DNA from: an uncultured Pelagibacteraceae bacterium
GTDB lineage: Bacteria; Pseudomonadota; Alphaproteobacteria; Pelagibacterales; Pelagibacteraceae
Direction: 5' to 3'
Assembly (NCBI GenBank): GCA_902557155.1
Contig: CACDYR010000008.1
Coordinates: forward strand, 1-56,815
DNA: 56,815 nt
The notes beneath the pieces are model-generated. The model made no database searches. It was not told the DNA's origin and was given only the letters and a program-made list of their open reading frames with translations. Of the stretch, positions 26,265 through 35,749 are shown piece after piece. Numbering within the stretch: the first letter of the stretch is position 1; each line of letters opens with the position of its first letter. The translations under genes were made by a program, and so were the position numbers.

Positions 26265-26987
26265 ATGTTAAAATGTATCATTATTCCTGCGTATAACGAA
26301 TTTGAAAATATAAATTTAATTTTAAAAGAAATATATAAAAATAATTTTGAAGATATCAGAGTTGTTATTGTTGACGATTCAAAAGAAAACTTTGAAAATA
26401 AAATCCTTTTTGAAAAACACCGCTTTGTTTATTTGCATCGAGGTAAAAAATTAGGACGAGGGTCTGCGGTATTATTTGGCATCAAATATATGCTAACTCT
26501 ACATAATGACATTGATTTTTTTGTAGAAATGGACTCTGACATGTCACACAATCCAAATGAATTAGTCCGAAATATATCTTATTTTAAAGATAATGATTTA
26601 GATTTATTAATTGCTAGTAGATATAAAAAAAATAGTAAGATAATAAATTGGCCAATCAGAAGAAAAATATTGTCCTTTCTTTCCAATAAATTAACTAAAT
26701 ATACTTTAAAAATTCCTATCACAGATTATACAAATGGTTATCGAATATATTCATGTAGGGCCGCAAAGTTTATTGTAAAAAATTGTGGCAAGATTGGTGA
26801 TGGATATATTGTACTTTCAGAAATATTAGTACAACTATATTATAATAACTTTAAAGTTGACGAGATAGATACAATTTTTGTTAACAGAGTAAGAGGAACT
26901 AGCAATGCAACATTTTCCGAAATTTTATTATCTTTATTTGGTCTATATAAAATTTGGGGAGAGAAAAAAAAAATTACAAAATATTAA
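26265..26987 (+). CDS. GT2 glycosyltransferase, dolichol-phosphate-mannose synthase-like
   Basis: 240 residues with no C-terminal membrane domain. IIPAYNEFENI (6-16), VVIVDDSKE (32-40), GRGSAVLFGIKYM and MDSDMSHNP (91-99) are the GT2/DPM1 core. Such enzymes transfer a sugar to a polyprenyl phosphate or directly to a glycan. It follows colD by 7 bp and its last 14 bp overlap the convergent GMC gene. Confidence 0.85.
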   Translation: MLKCIIIPAYNEFENINLILKEIYKNNFEDIRVVIVDDSKENFENKILFEKHRFVYLHRGKKLGRGSAVLFGIKYMLTLHNDIDFFVEMDSDMSHNPNELVRNISYFKDNDLDLLIASRYKKNSKIINWPIRRKILSFLSNKLTKYTLKIPITDYTNGYRIYSCRAAKFIVKNCGKIGDGYIVLSEILVQLYYNNFKVDEIDTIFVNRVRGTSNATFSEILLSLFGLYKIWGEKKKITKY

Positions 26988-28401
26988 TTTTTTTAGCTAA
27001 ATGATTTGCTAACCTTAAAGAAAGTTGAATTATACTTAAAGTAGGATTTGCGTGACCACCTGATGGGAAAGTTGAACTACCACATACAAATAAGTTTTCA
27101 ACTCCATGTACTTTTAAATTTTTATCTACCACAGAAGAGTATTTATTTTCTCCCATACGTGTACCACCTATATGATGATATCCAGCATCAGAAATAAAGT
27201 TCTTTAAATCATAAATTGTTTGATCTCCTCCTATTCTTCCAAGATCATTATCAACAAAATATAGTCCTACCTCATTAATCATTTCTTTTGCAGTTTTGAG
27301 GGTTTTTTCAGATAGGTAGTATTCAAGCTTTGTTTTAGGTATTCCTGTTGAATCTTTTGAATTAGAAAGAGTAATTTTATTATTTATATTAGCATCTTGT
27401 TCCCAAGAAGAACTTATACTAATTCCACAAAGCAAATTTTTATTAAATAATTTCACTATTTTATTCGAAAGATTTGGAGCTACACAAAGTAAATCTTTAA
27501 TATTATTTTTTAAAGTATCGTTATCTCTATCATGTAGCGTTAAAAAAATAGCCGAATTTAGTATATTTTTTTCATCAATTGTTTTTTTAGTTGGCGAGAT
27601 AGAAACAGTGAAATTACCCCAGTTTCTAAAATTTTCAAATTTTTCAAAATCATTTTTTAAATTATTTCTTATTAAATTAAAATTTCCGATACCAGATCCA
27701 ATTTTTTTAAAAGGATGTTCCATCCAATAATTTCCAATTGGTAGAGAACTAGATATGAATTTGTTTTTTTCTCTAAACCACAAAAGTAATCTAGAATTTT
27801 CAATTCCTCCACATGCAAGGACTAAAAAATTTGTTTTTAAAATTAATTTATTTTCAGGATCTAAAAGAATTTCATTAATTGAATTATTTTTTGCTTTAAT
27901 ATTAAAAATTGAGCAATTTAAACAAATATCTATTAATTTTGATTTTTTTATATATTCAAAATATTTTTCATGAAATCTTACATCAGATTCTTGAAATTCA
28001 ATTATTTTAAGTCTATCACTAATATTTTTCTCTCCAAAACTTTTGGGTATCTCTAAAATTTCACAACTTTTATTTAAATATGGTTCAATATCTTCCTCGT
28101 TTATAGGCCAATCTTTAAAATCATAACTATCGAGAGGTCTACATGTGCCACCCCAATGACCCGTTGTTCCACCAAATTGACTCAATCTTGTAATGGAAAT
28201 GTCATTAGGAAAATTTCCAACCACCTCGCCCTCATATCTACTTTGAGCTTTATCTGAATAGAACTCGTCTCCAGCCTCAAGTATCAAGCAACTTATATTC
28301 TGTTTTTCTAATTCAAGTGCAAGTGTGATACCCGCTGGACCACTGCCGCATATTATTATCTCGTAATTTTTATTTAATAGGTATTCCTTTTTTATTATCA
28401 T
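26974..28401 (-). CDS. GMC-family FAD oxidoreductase (second copy)
   Basis: 475 residues. GSGPAG (19-24) with E42, FGGTTGHWGG (76-85), HHIGGT with H409/H410 and NPT near the C-terminus. It shares layout and length with the enzyme at 19748-21172, including the place of the catalytic histidines, but the middle (substrate) part differs. It probably oxidises another sugar or polyol. It stands alone on the minus strand between plus-strand genes, its end overlapping a GT2 gene, so it may be an independent cassette. Confidence 0.82.
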   Translation of the reverse strand: MIIKKEYLLNKNYEIIICGSGPAGITLALELEKQNISCLILEAGDEFYSDKAQSRYEGEVVGNFPNDISITRLSQFGGTTGHWGGTCRPLDSYDFKDWPINEEDIEPYLNKSCEILEIPKSFGEKNISDRLKIIEFQESDVRFHEKYFEYIKKSKLIDICLNCSIFNIKAKNNSINEILLDPENKLILKTNFLVLACGGIENSRLLLWFREKNKFISSSLPIGNYWMEHPFKKIGSGIGNFNLIRNNLKNDFEKFENFRNWGNFTVSISPTKKTIDEKNILNSAIFLTLHDRDNDTLKNNIKDLLCVAPNLSNKIVKLFNKNLLCGISISSSWEQDANINNKITLSNSKDSTGIPKTKLEYYLSEKTLKTAKEMINEVGLYFVDNDLGRIGGDQTIYDLKNFISDAGYHHIGGTRMGENKYSSVVDKNLKVHGVENLFVCGSSTFPSGGHANPTLSIIQLSLRLANHLAKKINIL

Positions 28402-28605
28402 ATGTCTTTTTCACTAAGAACCCATTTTATTTTTGAATTTTTTTTAGATAAAGATTTTGAAAAAATTTCTTTAAAAAATAAAATATTAAAAGAAAAAATA
28501 CTCGCTAAGCTTAAACTGATAAATTTGTTGAAGTTTCTCCTATTTACGTTTAGTAGTTTTTTATACATAAGAAATTTAGTTACATTTATTCAAATAATAA
28601 TTTAA
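28402..28605 (+). CDS. Doubtful small hydrophobic protein
   Basis: 67-residue frame that begins on the base next to the start of the divergent GMC gene. The first half is charged and lysine-rich, the second half (about 40-67) hydrophobic. No family recognised and no ribosome site outside the neighbouring coding region. It might be an unexpressed frame, or a small membrane protein together with the next gene. Confidence 0.25.
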   Translation: MSFSLRTHFIFEFFLDKDFEKISLKNKILKEKILAKLKLINLLKFLLFTFSSFLYIRNLVTFIQIII

Positions 28606-28627
28606 AGTATTATTAATTAAAATATTT

Positions 28628-28924
28628 ATGCCAAACAATATTAAAAAAGCAATAGGTGGAAAGCGAAAATTTATATATTTAGTGTTAATATTTATAATCC
28701 TAATATATTTTAGTGTAAATTTTATTCAATCATTTTTTCAAAATAAAGTTTTAAGTATTTTAAATTCTCCCAGATTTGAAAATTTTATTATACTAAAGGC
28801 TGAAGGTTATTTAGAAAAATTAGGTGACGGAGAACTTACAGAAAAAGAAATAGAATATTATTCAAATTTATTGAATAGAATTAATGAAAAATTCAAACCT
28901 GTGTTAGATAAATTAGAAAATTAA
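28628..28924 (+). CDS. Small single-pass membrane protein
   Basis: 98 residues: a basic start (NNIKKAIGGKRK), one membrane segment (about 14-36) and a charged, probably helical tail of 60 residues (EGYLEKLGDGELTEKEIEYY). No family recognised. The orientation should place the tail outside the cytoplasm by the positive-inside rule. It is 13 bp before the large membrane protein gene at 28938 and may be a partner or chain-length-type accessory (inference). Confidence 0.6.
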   Translation: MPNNIKKAIGGKRKFIYLVLIFIILIYFSVNFIQSFFQNKVLSILNSPRFENFIILKAEGYLEKLGDGELTEKEIEYYSNLLNRINEKFKPVLDKLEN

Positions 28925-28937
28925 AATTTAATAAATA

Positions 28938-30500
28938 ATGAATTCAAAAAAATATTTTTTAATATTTAATGTAATTTTTTTTTTTTTAAGTTTTATTGGA
29001 TCAGTTTACCAGTCGTTTTACATATATGATCCTTTCCATTGGGGTTTAGCACAAAGTTCTTTAGAGCTTTTTTCTTCTTCGAAACCTTACAAAGATTTTT
29101 TTATTCATTATGGTTTTCTTTACACCTTAACAAATTCAATTATACTTGAACTCACAAATCAAAATTTGATTAGTACTATGTACTTATCTGCTTTTTTTTT
29201 CTCAATTGCTAATTTTTTATTGTGTTATATTGCCTTTGAAAATTTCAAGATTAAAGCTTCGTATTTTCTTCCTATTTTAATATTTTTAGCTCATCCCTTT
29301 GCAAATCATCCTTGGTATAATTATCAATTTTATTTTTTAATAACAGTAAGTATCTATTTTTTTTTAAATGAAAAAAAATACAGTTTATTTTTTACTGGTT
29401 TATTTGTTTCATTATCTTGTTTAGTTTACGAAAATTTTATTTATTTAGGTTTTATTTTAGTTTCTATAATTTTTTATTTAAAAAATAAAACTATTAAAAG
29501 TTATTTAATTTTTTTAGGTTTTTTAATTCCACAACTAATTTTCCATACTTATCTTTTGATTTATAATTTACATGATTATTGGTTAAAAACTTTTTGGTTA
29601 AATGAAATTTTCCTAAAAATCTATGATCTAACATTTTTTGAATTAGTTATTAGATATTTTGAAATATTTTTAAGTAAGTCATTATTTAGCTTTTTTACAC
29701 ATCCTTATTATTTTTTATTTTTGTTAATTTTTGTTTTAAACTTTTACAATTTCTTAAATTTTATATTTGTAAAGAAGAAATTATATACAACTGAAAAAAA
29801 TAATATCTATTTTTTTGTTCTTTCTTTAATATGTTTGTTTACTTATGCGTCAACTCTTCATAAGTTAAACATTTTTAGATTTTCCACAGGACCGATTATA
29901 GGTATTTTGTTTTTAGTATATTTTATTGAACAAAAATTTCCTCAAGATAAAAATTATATACTAATTTTAATTGTCTTACTTTTGGGATCTGCCAGCTTAG
30001 TCCCTCTAAAACAGGAAAATAATAGATTCTTTCCCTTGTTTGAAGACTTAAAAAATAATTATAATTCTACTCAAATAAAATTTTTCAGACATCAAAAATG
30101 GAGAAATGAAACATGGAATGTAATTAATGCCATAGAAAATCAAAGTAAATCTATTGCCAAAACCTGTAAAGAAATTACAAGGTTTATTAATTATACTGAA
30201 GATGCTTTTATTTATATTATTGCAAAACAGTATCTTGATTCTGATCAATATTTATTTTGGTATCAGAATAAAAAATATCATAAATTGTTATCTGAACATT
30301 TTAATGTAGAGATGGATGAGCTAGTAAATAATGTTAATAAATTTGAAAATGGAATAATATTTTTTAATTTGAAAGATTTGAATTCTTTTAAAGAAAAAAT
30401 AAACTTTAGCAAATTCTCATTTGTTGAATTTACATATTCTTACCAGCAAAAAAGAAAAGGTATTATAGTTCCAGATAGTTGTTTGAAAAAAATATTATAA
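28938..30500 (+). CDS. Polytopic membrane protein, possible GT39/GT-C-like glycosyltransferase
   Basis: 520 residues with about ten hydrophobic segments in the first 380 and a soluble C-terminal domain of about 150. Early in the first outer loop there is YIYDPFHWGLA, acidic like the DxD/DE site of GT-C enzymes, and many aromatic residues follow. This topology fits polyprenyl-phosphate-sugar dependent transferases, but no specific family is certain. It overlaps the acyltransferase gene by one base and follows the small membrane protein gene by 13 bp. Confidence 0.55.
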   Translation: MNSKKYFLIFNVIFFFLSFIGSVYQSFYIYDPFHWGLAQSSLELFSSSKPYKDFFIHYGFLYTLTNSIILELTNQNLISTMYLSAFFFSIANFLLCYIAFENFKIKASYFLPILIFLAHPFANHPWYNYQFYFLITVSIYFFLNEKKYSLFFTGLFVSLSCLVYENFIYLGFILVSIIFYLKNKTIKSYLIFLGFLIPQLIFHTYLLIYNLHDYWLKTFWLNEIFLKIYDLTFFELVIRYFEIFLSKSLFSFFTHPYYFLFLLIFVLNFYNFLNFIFVKKKLYTTEKNNIYFFVLSLICLFTYASTLHKLNIFRFSTGPIIGILFLVYFIEQKFPQDKNYILILIVLLLGSASLVPLKQENNRFFPLFEDLKNNYNSTQIKFFRHQKWRNETWNVINAIENQSKSIAKTCKEITRFINYTEDAFIYIIAKQYLDSDQYLFWYQNKKYHKLLSEHFNVEMDELVNNVNKFENGIIFFNLKDLNSFKEKINFSKFSFVEFTYSYQQKRKGIIVPDSCLKKIL

Positions 30501-31513
30501 TGAAAAATAATTATTCAAGAGAAAATTATATTGATAGTTTAAGAGGGATTGCAATATTGTTTGTAGTAATATTTCATTACACTTATCACTATAGTGGAGA
30601 ATATTTACATAGAACTGAAGATTGGTCATTTGATATAGCAAAATATGGATGGAGTGGAGTTGATATATTTTTTATTGTAAGTGGATATTGTATTGGAATG
30701 ACGATAACAAAAACAATAAGTTTTTTTGAGTTTGTTATACGGAGATTTGCTAGACTATATCCAGGATATTTAATTGCCGGTTTAATTACTTTAGTATTTT
30801 ACTCATTTTTTGATTTGCCAGGAAGAGAGGTGGGTTGGTTCACTGGTTTTATGAATTTGATTTTTGCAAATTTTCTTCCAGGTTTAAATTTTCAATATAT
30901 TGATGGGATTTATTGGGCTCTAATTGTTGAAATAAAATTTTATTTATTTTTTGGTTTAGTTTATTTTATTTCAAAAGACTTAAAGAAAAGTATATTTATT
31001 TGGTTTATAATTTGTGTCTTTGGTAACTCAATTTTATTTTATGATAACGGAACTTATATTTTCTTTACTTCAATTTTTCCGCACGCAAATCTATTTTTAT
31101 TAGGACTTACTGCGTTTCATTTCAAAAAATTATCTATATTAAGTAAATTATTAATATTTTTGTTCTCTTTTTTATCTTTATTCGTAAACGAAAGGTATAT
31201 GGATTTTGAATTTTATTTTATGTCACTTCTTATAATTGTGTTTTTAGCTTTATATAAAAAATTAAATTTTGGTCTTAAAATAATGCCATATATAGGTTTA
31301 ATATCTTATACTTGGTACTTAACTCATAATGCCATAGGAATAATATTAATTAGAGAGTTAAATAAGTTAAATTTAGAAAGTGTTTCAACTTATATAGCAA
31401 TACTATTTACACTGGGTCTATCTATTATAATTTATACTTTAATTGAAAAAAGATCTAAAAAAATAATATTAAATTTTTATAAAAAAACTCAAACTAGATA
31501 TAATTTAAAATAA
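30500..31513 (+). CDS. Membrane acyltransferase, acyltransferase-3 family
   Basis: 337 residues from the ATG at 30500, where the previous stop TAA shares its last base with this ATG; an upstream TTG at 30479 is less likely. DSLRGIAIL (12-20) and catalytic-type H26, GVDIFFIVSG (53-62) and RRFARLYP (81-88) define the family, with about ten membrane segments. Such proteins (OafA-like) acetylate O-antigens or exopolysaccharides. This one has no SGNH tail. Its last 20 bp overlap the convergent gene. Confidence 0.88.
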   Translation: MKNNYSRENYIDSLRGIAILFVVIFHYTYHYSGEYLHRTEDWSFDIAKYGWSGVDIFFIVSGYCIGMTITKTISFFEFVIRRFARLYPGYLIAGLITLVFYSFFDLPGREVGWFTGFMNLIFANFLPGLNFQYIDGIYWALIVEIKFYLFFGLVYFISKDLKKSIFIWFIICVFGNSILFYDNGTYIFFTSIFPHANLFLLGLTAFHFKKLSILSKLLIFLFSFLSLFVNERYMDFEFYFMSLLIIVFLALYKKLNFGLKIMPYIGLISYTWYLTHNAIGIILIRELNKLNLESVSTYIAILFTLGLSIIIYTLIEKRSKKIILNFYKKTQTRYNLK

Positions 31514-32186
31514 ATTTATTTAAATACTTGTTGATTTTGTTGATATTTATTATTGTTTTTTTATTTAATTGTATAACTCCAAATCTTCCAATTAATTTTA
31601 TTTTCAAAATTTTTTTTAATATATGGTAATCTTTTCTAGATTTAAAATCATCTATAATAATTACAGTATTTAGTTTTTGATTTTTTGATAAACAAAATTT
31701 AATAACTTTTAAAGTAACGAAAACTCTAAATCTTCCATCAATTAAAATTAAATCTGGAATATCGTTAAATTTATTAAAAAAAGTTTCTATTTTATTACCA
31801 TAATTTATAATTAGTTTTTTTAATAAAAAAATTGGTAATATGGGATGTGAATAATATTTAGTTGGTCCAATATTAGAATATAGAATATTTTTAATATTTT
31901 TATTTCTCATAAAATTGTAAAAACTCTTATCAGTTTCAATAGATAAAAATTTTTTTTTTAATTTTTTTGCATACAACGTTGAGTTTCCACTACCATACTC
32001 AAGAAATAACTTAGAATTTTTAATCGATTTTATGAAAAAATTATTAGCGTCGTGAGAACCAAAATTAATATTATTTGATACTTTGTAATTGTTGAATCCT
32101 ATAATTGAAAAATATCTTAAAATATAAATTATTAAGTTATTAATTTTCTTTAACATATATTTTTTTATATAAAGAAATTTATTCAT
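31494..32186 (-). CDS. SAM methyltransferase-like protein
   Basis: 230 residues. EYGSGNST (63-70) is the likely SAM loop, SIETDKS (82-88) the acidic strand end, and LILIDGRFR (about 145-153) and IIIDDFKS follow. It resembles the protein at 6851-7651 in pattern but is shorter at the C-terminus. Acceptor unknown. It is alone on the minus strand and overlaps the acyltransferase gene end by 20 bp. Confidence 0.55.
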   Translation of the reverse strand: MNKFLYIKKYMLKKINNLIIYILRYFSIIGFNNYKVSNNINFGSHDANNFFIKSIKNSKLFLEYGSGNSTLYAKKLKKKFLSIETDKSFYNFMRNKNIKNILYSNIGPTKYYSHPILPIFLLKKLIINYGNKIETFFNKFNDIPDLILIDGRFRVFVTLKVIKFCLSKNQKLNTVIIIDDFKSRKDYHILKKILKIKLIGRFGVIQLNKKTIININKINKYLNKFILNYI

Positions 32187-32202
32187 ATTATAAAAAAAAG
32201 AA

Positions 32203-32208
32203 TATAGA
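32203..32208 (+). promoter_or_regulatory. Possible -10 element with very short leader
   Basis: TATAGA followed by 8 bases and the ATG at 32217. The arrangement resembles two other island genes (36953, 44079). No convincing -35 is seen. Confidence 0.25.
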
Positions 32209-32216
32209 AGAATTAA

Positions 32217-33320
32217 ATGAAAAAAATTTCAATTTTAGTGGGTAATGAGGGCTCAAAACTTGGTTTATACTACGGATATTGGAACTGGTTTTTCTTTTTT
32301 AATAAAAAATTAAAGGAATTAGGATTTGAAGTAATATTTTTCAAAAATATAACTAAAAAATTTTACGAGTCTGATTATCTGTTTATTAACTCAAGAATTT
32401 TTCCTTCTAAGGATGGTTATGTTGACATTGATAAATTAAAAGAAATAAAAAAAATTAATAGTAATTTGTACTGGTTTGATATGCGTGATAGTGCAGGCAC
32501 TACTCAATTTGAAGTTTTACCATTTGTAAAAAAATATATAAAAAAATCTTTTTATAAAAATAAATCATTATATTTGAAACAATTAGAAGGGGGACGTTTT
32601 TATACTGATTTTTACATAAAAAAATATTTGATAAAAGATTATCCAAAATATGAAAGTAAAGTTTTGGATAAAAAATTTATCTCTAAACTTACTTTGGGTT
32701 GGAATATAGGAGTTGCCTTTTTTTTTGATCATTTAAATTACTCATTATTTAGTTATTATGAAGAACTTATTAATTTTAAACTTTTTAAAAAAAAAAAATT
32801 TAAAATGAAACTTGGTAATCATGTAAGTTGGGAAAATGATCACAATAAATATGATGCCTTGTGCTTAATGAACACTCAATTTGCAAGAAATTCTGTAGGG
32901 TTTCAAAGAAAGCTCTTAAAAGAAAATTTATCTAAATTATCAAAATTAAATTTACTTTATGATGTTAGATTAAATAAAAAAAATTATTATAAATACTTAA
33001 GAAATTCAAAAGTTTCTATAGGAGCGTTTGGATGGGGCGAGGTTTGCTATAGAGAATTTGAGGCCATAAGGTCAGGTGTAGCTTTTTTGTTTCCAAATAT
33101 GTCTAACATTGAAACTTGGCCAAATATATATATAGAAAATGAAACATATGTTTCGTACAACTATGATTTTAATAATTTTGAGGAGAATTTATTAAATTTA
33201 ATTTCAGATGTAAAATTAAGGAAAAAACTAGTTCAGAATTCTCAGCAAATCTTAGATGATATGCACGGATCAATAGGAGAGAATTATTTTATTAATAAAA
33301 TTTTTGAAATAGTTAGCTAA
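32217..33320 (+). CDS. Putative glycosyltransferase (GT-B-like)
   Basis: 367 residues. The N-terminal VGNEGSKLGLYYGYW segment is unusual; the C-terminal half has VSIGAFGWGEVCYREFEAIRSG and a run near LRKKLVQNSQQILDD as in GT-B enzymes where an E-x7-E type region binds the nucleotide sugar. No defined GT family is certain. A run of 12 adenines lies at 32787-32798. The last 8 bp overlap the convergent O-antigen ligase gene. Confidence 0.6.
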   Translation: MKKISILVGNEGSKLGLYYGYWNWFFFFNKKLKELGFEVIFFKNITKKFYESDYLFINSRIFPSKDGYVDIDKLKEIKKINSNLYWFDMRDSAGTTQFEVLPFVKKYIKKSFYKNKSLYLKQLEGGRFYTDFYIKKYLIKDYPKYESKVLDKKFISKLTLGWNIGVAFFFDHLNYSLFSYYEELINFKLFKKKKFKMKLGNHVSWENDHNKYDALCLMNTQFARNSVGFQRKLLKENLSKLSKLNLLYDVRLNKKNYYKYLRNSKVSIGAFGWGEVCYREFEAIRSGVAFLFPNMSNIETWPNIYIENETYVSYNYDFNNFEENLLNLISDVKLRKKLVQNSQQILDDMHGSIGENYFINKIFEIVS

Positions 33321-34626
33321 CTATTTTTTTATATGAATAAAATAAAGCTATGTTAATCCAAAATATTGTTGCATTAAAACTTGTAAAAAAACTTCCACTA
33401 GGAAGGATAGGTGTAAAATTTATTAAAATAACTAAAAATTGACATGTGAGTAAGATATCCTTTTTTTTTAATACAATTAAAATATTTTGCTTAATAAAAA
33501 TAATTAAAATAAATAAAAATATTAAGAAACCAAACAATCCATGTTCAGATAATATCTCAATAGAAATTTGATGTGGGTGTGTATTGCATCTATATTTTTC
33601 CTCAAACTTTTCCTGTATTAAATTTTTTCTATACTGAATATTATTTTTTATAAGAAATTTTTCCATTTCACTTGTCTTACAAAGAAGTCTAAAGTTTTTA
33701 TTTCCAACACCAAAAAATTTATTGTTTTGAAATACAACTAACCCGGTATGATAAACTTTTCCGTACTCAGTGCTTTGAATATATTTAAACAAATTAAAAT
33801 TGTACGAAGATAAACTTGAAAATATGTCATTTTTATATCGATTTTCAAAAGTTTTGTAGTTTGAGATAATCAAAAATATAAATGCAAATAAAATCGTCAA
33901 TAAAACAAACAATCTACTTTTTAATTTGTTGTCTAAAACAAATAAAATTAAAAAAAATAAAATTAGTGATTTAATAAAATTTGATCTATCACCAGATATA
34001 AAAATTGCAGATAAAAAGAAAATAAATAAAAAAAGACCAATATTTTTATATTTTTTACTATTAATTAAAGCGCAAGATGAAATCAAACTAAAACTCAAAA
34101 GTATTGATCCAGCTTTTAATTCGTCACCCATGAAACCAGAAACTCGATGAAGATTTAATGGAGATTCTATACCGATAATATTTTTTCCTAAAAAGAATTG
34201 AATAAACATATCAATTGCAAAAATTATAAAAATTATAGCCCATACTTTGTACAAAAAGGAAATACGAAATTTTTTTTTTGAAATAAATGTAAATGTCCCT
34301 AAAACAAAAATTATATATTTTATAAAAAAAATATTTCTTGCAAGGGAATTTGAAAAATTATTTGAAAAAATTAAATTAATTAAAAGAGAAAAGTAAATAG
34401 TAATAAGAATTATAAATAAACCCTTATTTAATATTTTTTCTTTTTTAAAAAAATATAAATACAGAAAATAAATACAAATAAATATAGTTGCTAATTCACT
34501 AATCGCTGTTCCAACTATTAGAAATATAGGATAAAATGAATATATTAATAATATAATTTTATTAACTACATTTTCCTCTTTAAGAAATATAAGATCTTCA
34601 TCAAAATAATTTTTTATTTTAAACAT
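33313..34626 (-). CDS. O-antigen ligase (WaaL/Wzy_C family)
   Basis: 437 residues with about eleven membrane segments. The large periplasmic loop (about 260-375) includes GVGNKNFRLLC and HPHQISIEILSEHGLFGF, the typical histidine-containing signature of the ligase/polymerase superfamily. It would join the lipid-linked glycan to a lipid or protein acceptor, or polymerise it. Its 8-bp overlap with the following GT4 gene's end (34619) suggests a minus-strand operon with the two GT4 genes upstream. Confidence 0.83.
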   Translation of the reverse strand: MFKIKNYFDEDLIFLKEENVVNKIILLIYSFYPIFLIVGTAISELATIFICIYFLYLYFFKKEKILNKGLFIILITIYFSLLINLIFSNNFSNSLARNIFFIKYIIFVLGTFTFISKKKFRISFLYKVWAIIFIIFAIDMFIQFFLGKNIIGIESPLNLHRVSGFMGDELKAGSILLSFSLISSCALINSKKYKNIGLFLFIFFLSAIFISGDRSNFIKSLILFFLILFVLDNKLKSRLFVLLTILFAFIFLIISNYKTFENRYKNDIFSSLSSYNFNLFKYIQSTEYGKVYHTGLVVFQNNKFFGVGNKNFRLLCKTSEMEKFLIKNNIQYRKNLIQEKFEEKYRCNTHPHQISIEILSEHGLFGFLIFLFILIIFIKQNILIVLKKKDILLTCQFLVILINFTPILPSGSFFTSFNATIFWINIALFYSYKKIVS

Positions 34627-35743
34627 CGTTAAATAATTTCATAAATTTTAACTTATTATTTTCTAAATTAAATATTTTAATATATGATTTTGATAATTTG
34701 GTTTTTTTCTTTAATCTTTTTTCATTTAGCAAATGATTTTTAATTTTTTTTTTTAATGAAATGTGGTTTCCAACTTCAAAATAATCTCCATACTTACCAT
34801 TAGAGATAATTTCCATGGGACCTGATTGACATTTAGAAATAATTACTGGACAATTATGTTTTAATGCTTCAACAACTACATTCCCAAAACCTTCATATTT
34901 AGAGCTTAAAACAAAAAGATTAGAAATTTTGTAAAAGAAATTTGGGTTATTTATATTTCTAAAAAAACTAACATAGTTTTTTAAATTATTTAATTTAACA
35001 AATTTCTGTAACTCAGTATATTTAGATCCTCTCCCAATTAAAATTAAATGAAAATTATTAAATTCACCTTTTAGTAAATTTATAGCTTTTAAAATAGTGA
35101 TCTGATCTTTTTGATTTTCAAAAAAACCCACGTTTAATATGATTTTTTTTTTAAATATTTTTTTTGGTAAATTTACTTTGTGATTAATTTTTTTAAAAAA
35201 CCAATCATCTAAAGCTGAGTTATAAATTAAAAATACCTTTTTGCCTATATATTCTGATAAATCTTTACACAATTCTTTGCTGATTCCCACGATGGCATTT
35301 GCTTTTTTGTAAGTAAATTTAATTAAAAAAAGTAAAATTTTATTTTTAAGTAATCTAATAAAATTATCGTAATTTTTAAGTTCGTTTAAATGATTTCTAT
35401 CTATTAAAATTAATTTTAAATTTTTTATGTTTTGCAAAGATAAAACACTTATTACATTAGCAAAATGTTGATTTGAAATAAAAATATTTTTTTTATTTTT
35501 TGAAATTTTTACAATGTTATTTATTTTTTTTCTCAACTCAAAAACTGAAAAAATACTTCTACTTGAATTAAGTCTTAAATAATTTATTTTTTTATTTAAA
35601 TATTTTTTATAATTACATTTCTTTAAACTTACGACTGTAAATGTTGCATTATTGATAGAATTAATAATTCTTATAATTGATCTATCTGCTCCTCCGAATT
35701 TAGGATAAGGTTGAAAAATAAAAATATTTAAATTTTTTTTCAT
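34619..35743 (-). CDS. Glycosyltransferase family 4
   Basis: 374 residues. FGGADRSIIRI near the N-terminus (acceptor loop), NVGFFENQKDQ and LILIGRGSKY in the C-terminal half, and SSKYEGFGNVVVEAL, the E-x7-E catalytic/donor motif. The CQSGPMEIISNGKYG block is shared with two other GT4 proteins nearby and resembles GalNAc-transferring enzymes such as PglH. It lies 6 bp after the next gene upstream (35750-36934) in the same operon. Confidence 0.86.
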   Translation of the reverse strand: MKKNLNIFIFQPYPKFGGADRSIIRIINSINNATFTVVSLKKCNYKKYLNKKINYLRLNSSRSIFSVFELRKKINNIVKISKNKKNIFISNQHFANVISVLSLQNIKNLKLILIDRNHLNELKNYDNFIRLLKNKILLFLIKFTYKKANAIVGISKELCKDLSEYIGKKVFLIYNSALDDWFFKKINHKVNLPKKIFKKKIILNVGFFENQKDQITILKAINLLKGEFNNFHLILIGRGSKYTELQKFVKLNNLKNYVSFFRNINNPNFFYKISNLFVLSSKYEGFGNVVVEALKHNCPVIISKCQSGPMEIISNGKYGDYFEVGNHISLKKKIKNHLLNEKRLKKKTKLSKSYIKIFNLENNKLKFMKLFNDV

Positions 35744-35749
35744 CTTGGT

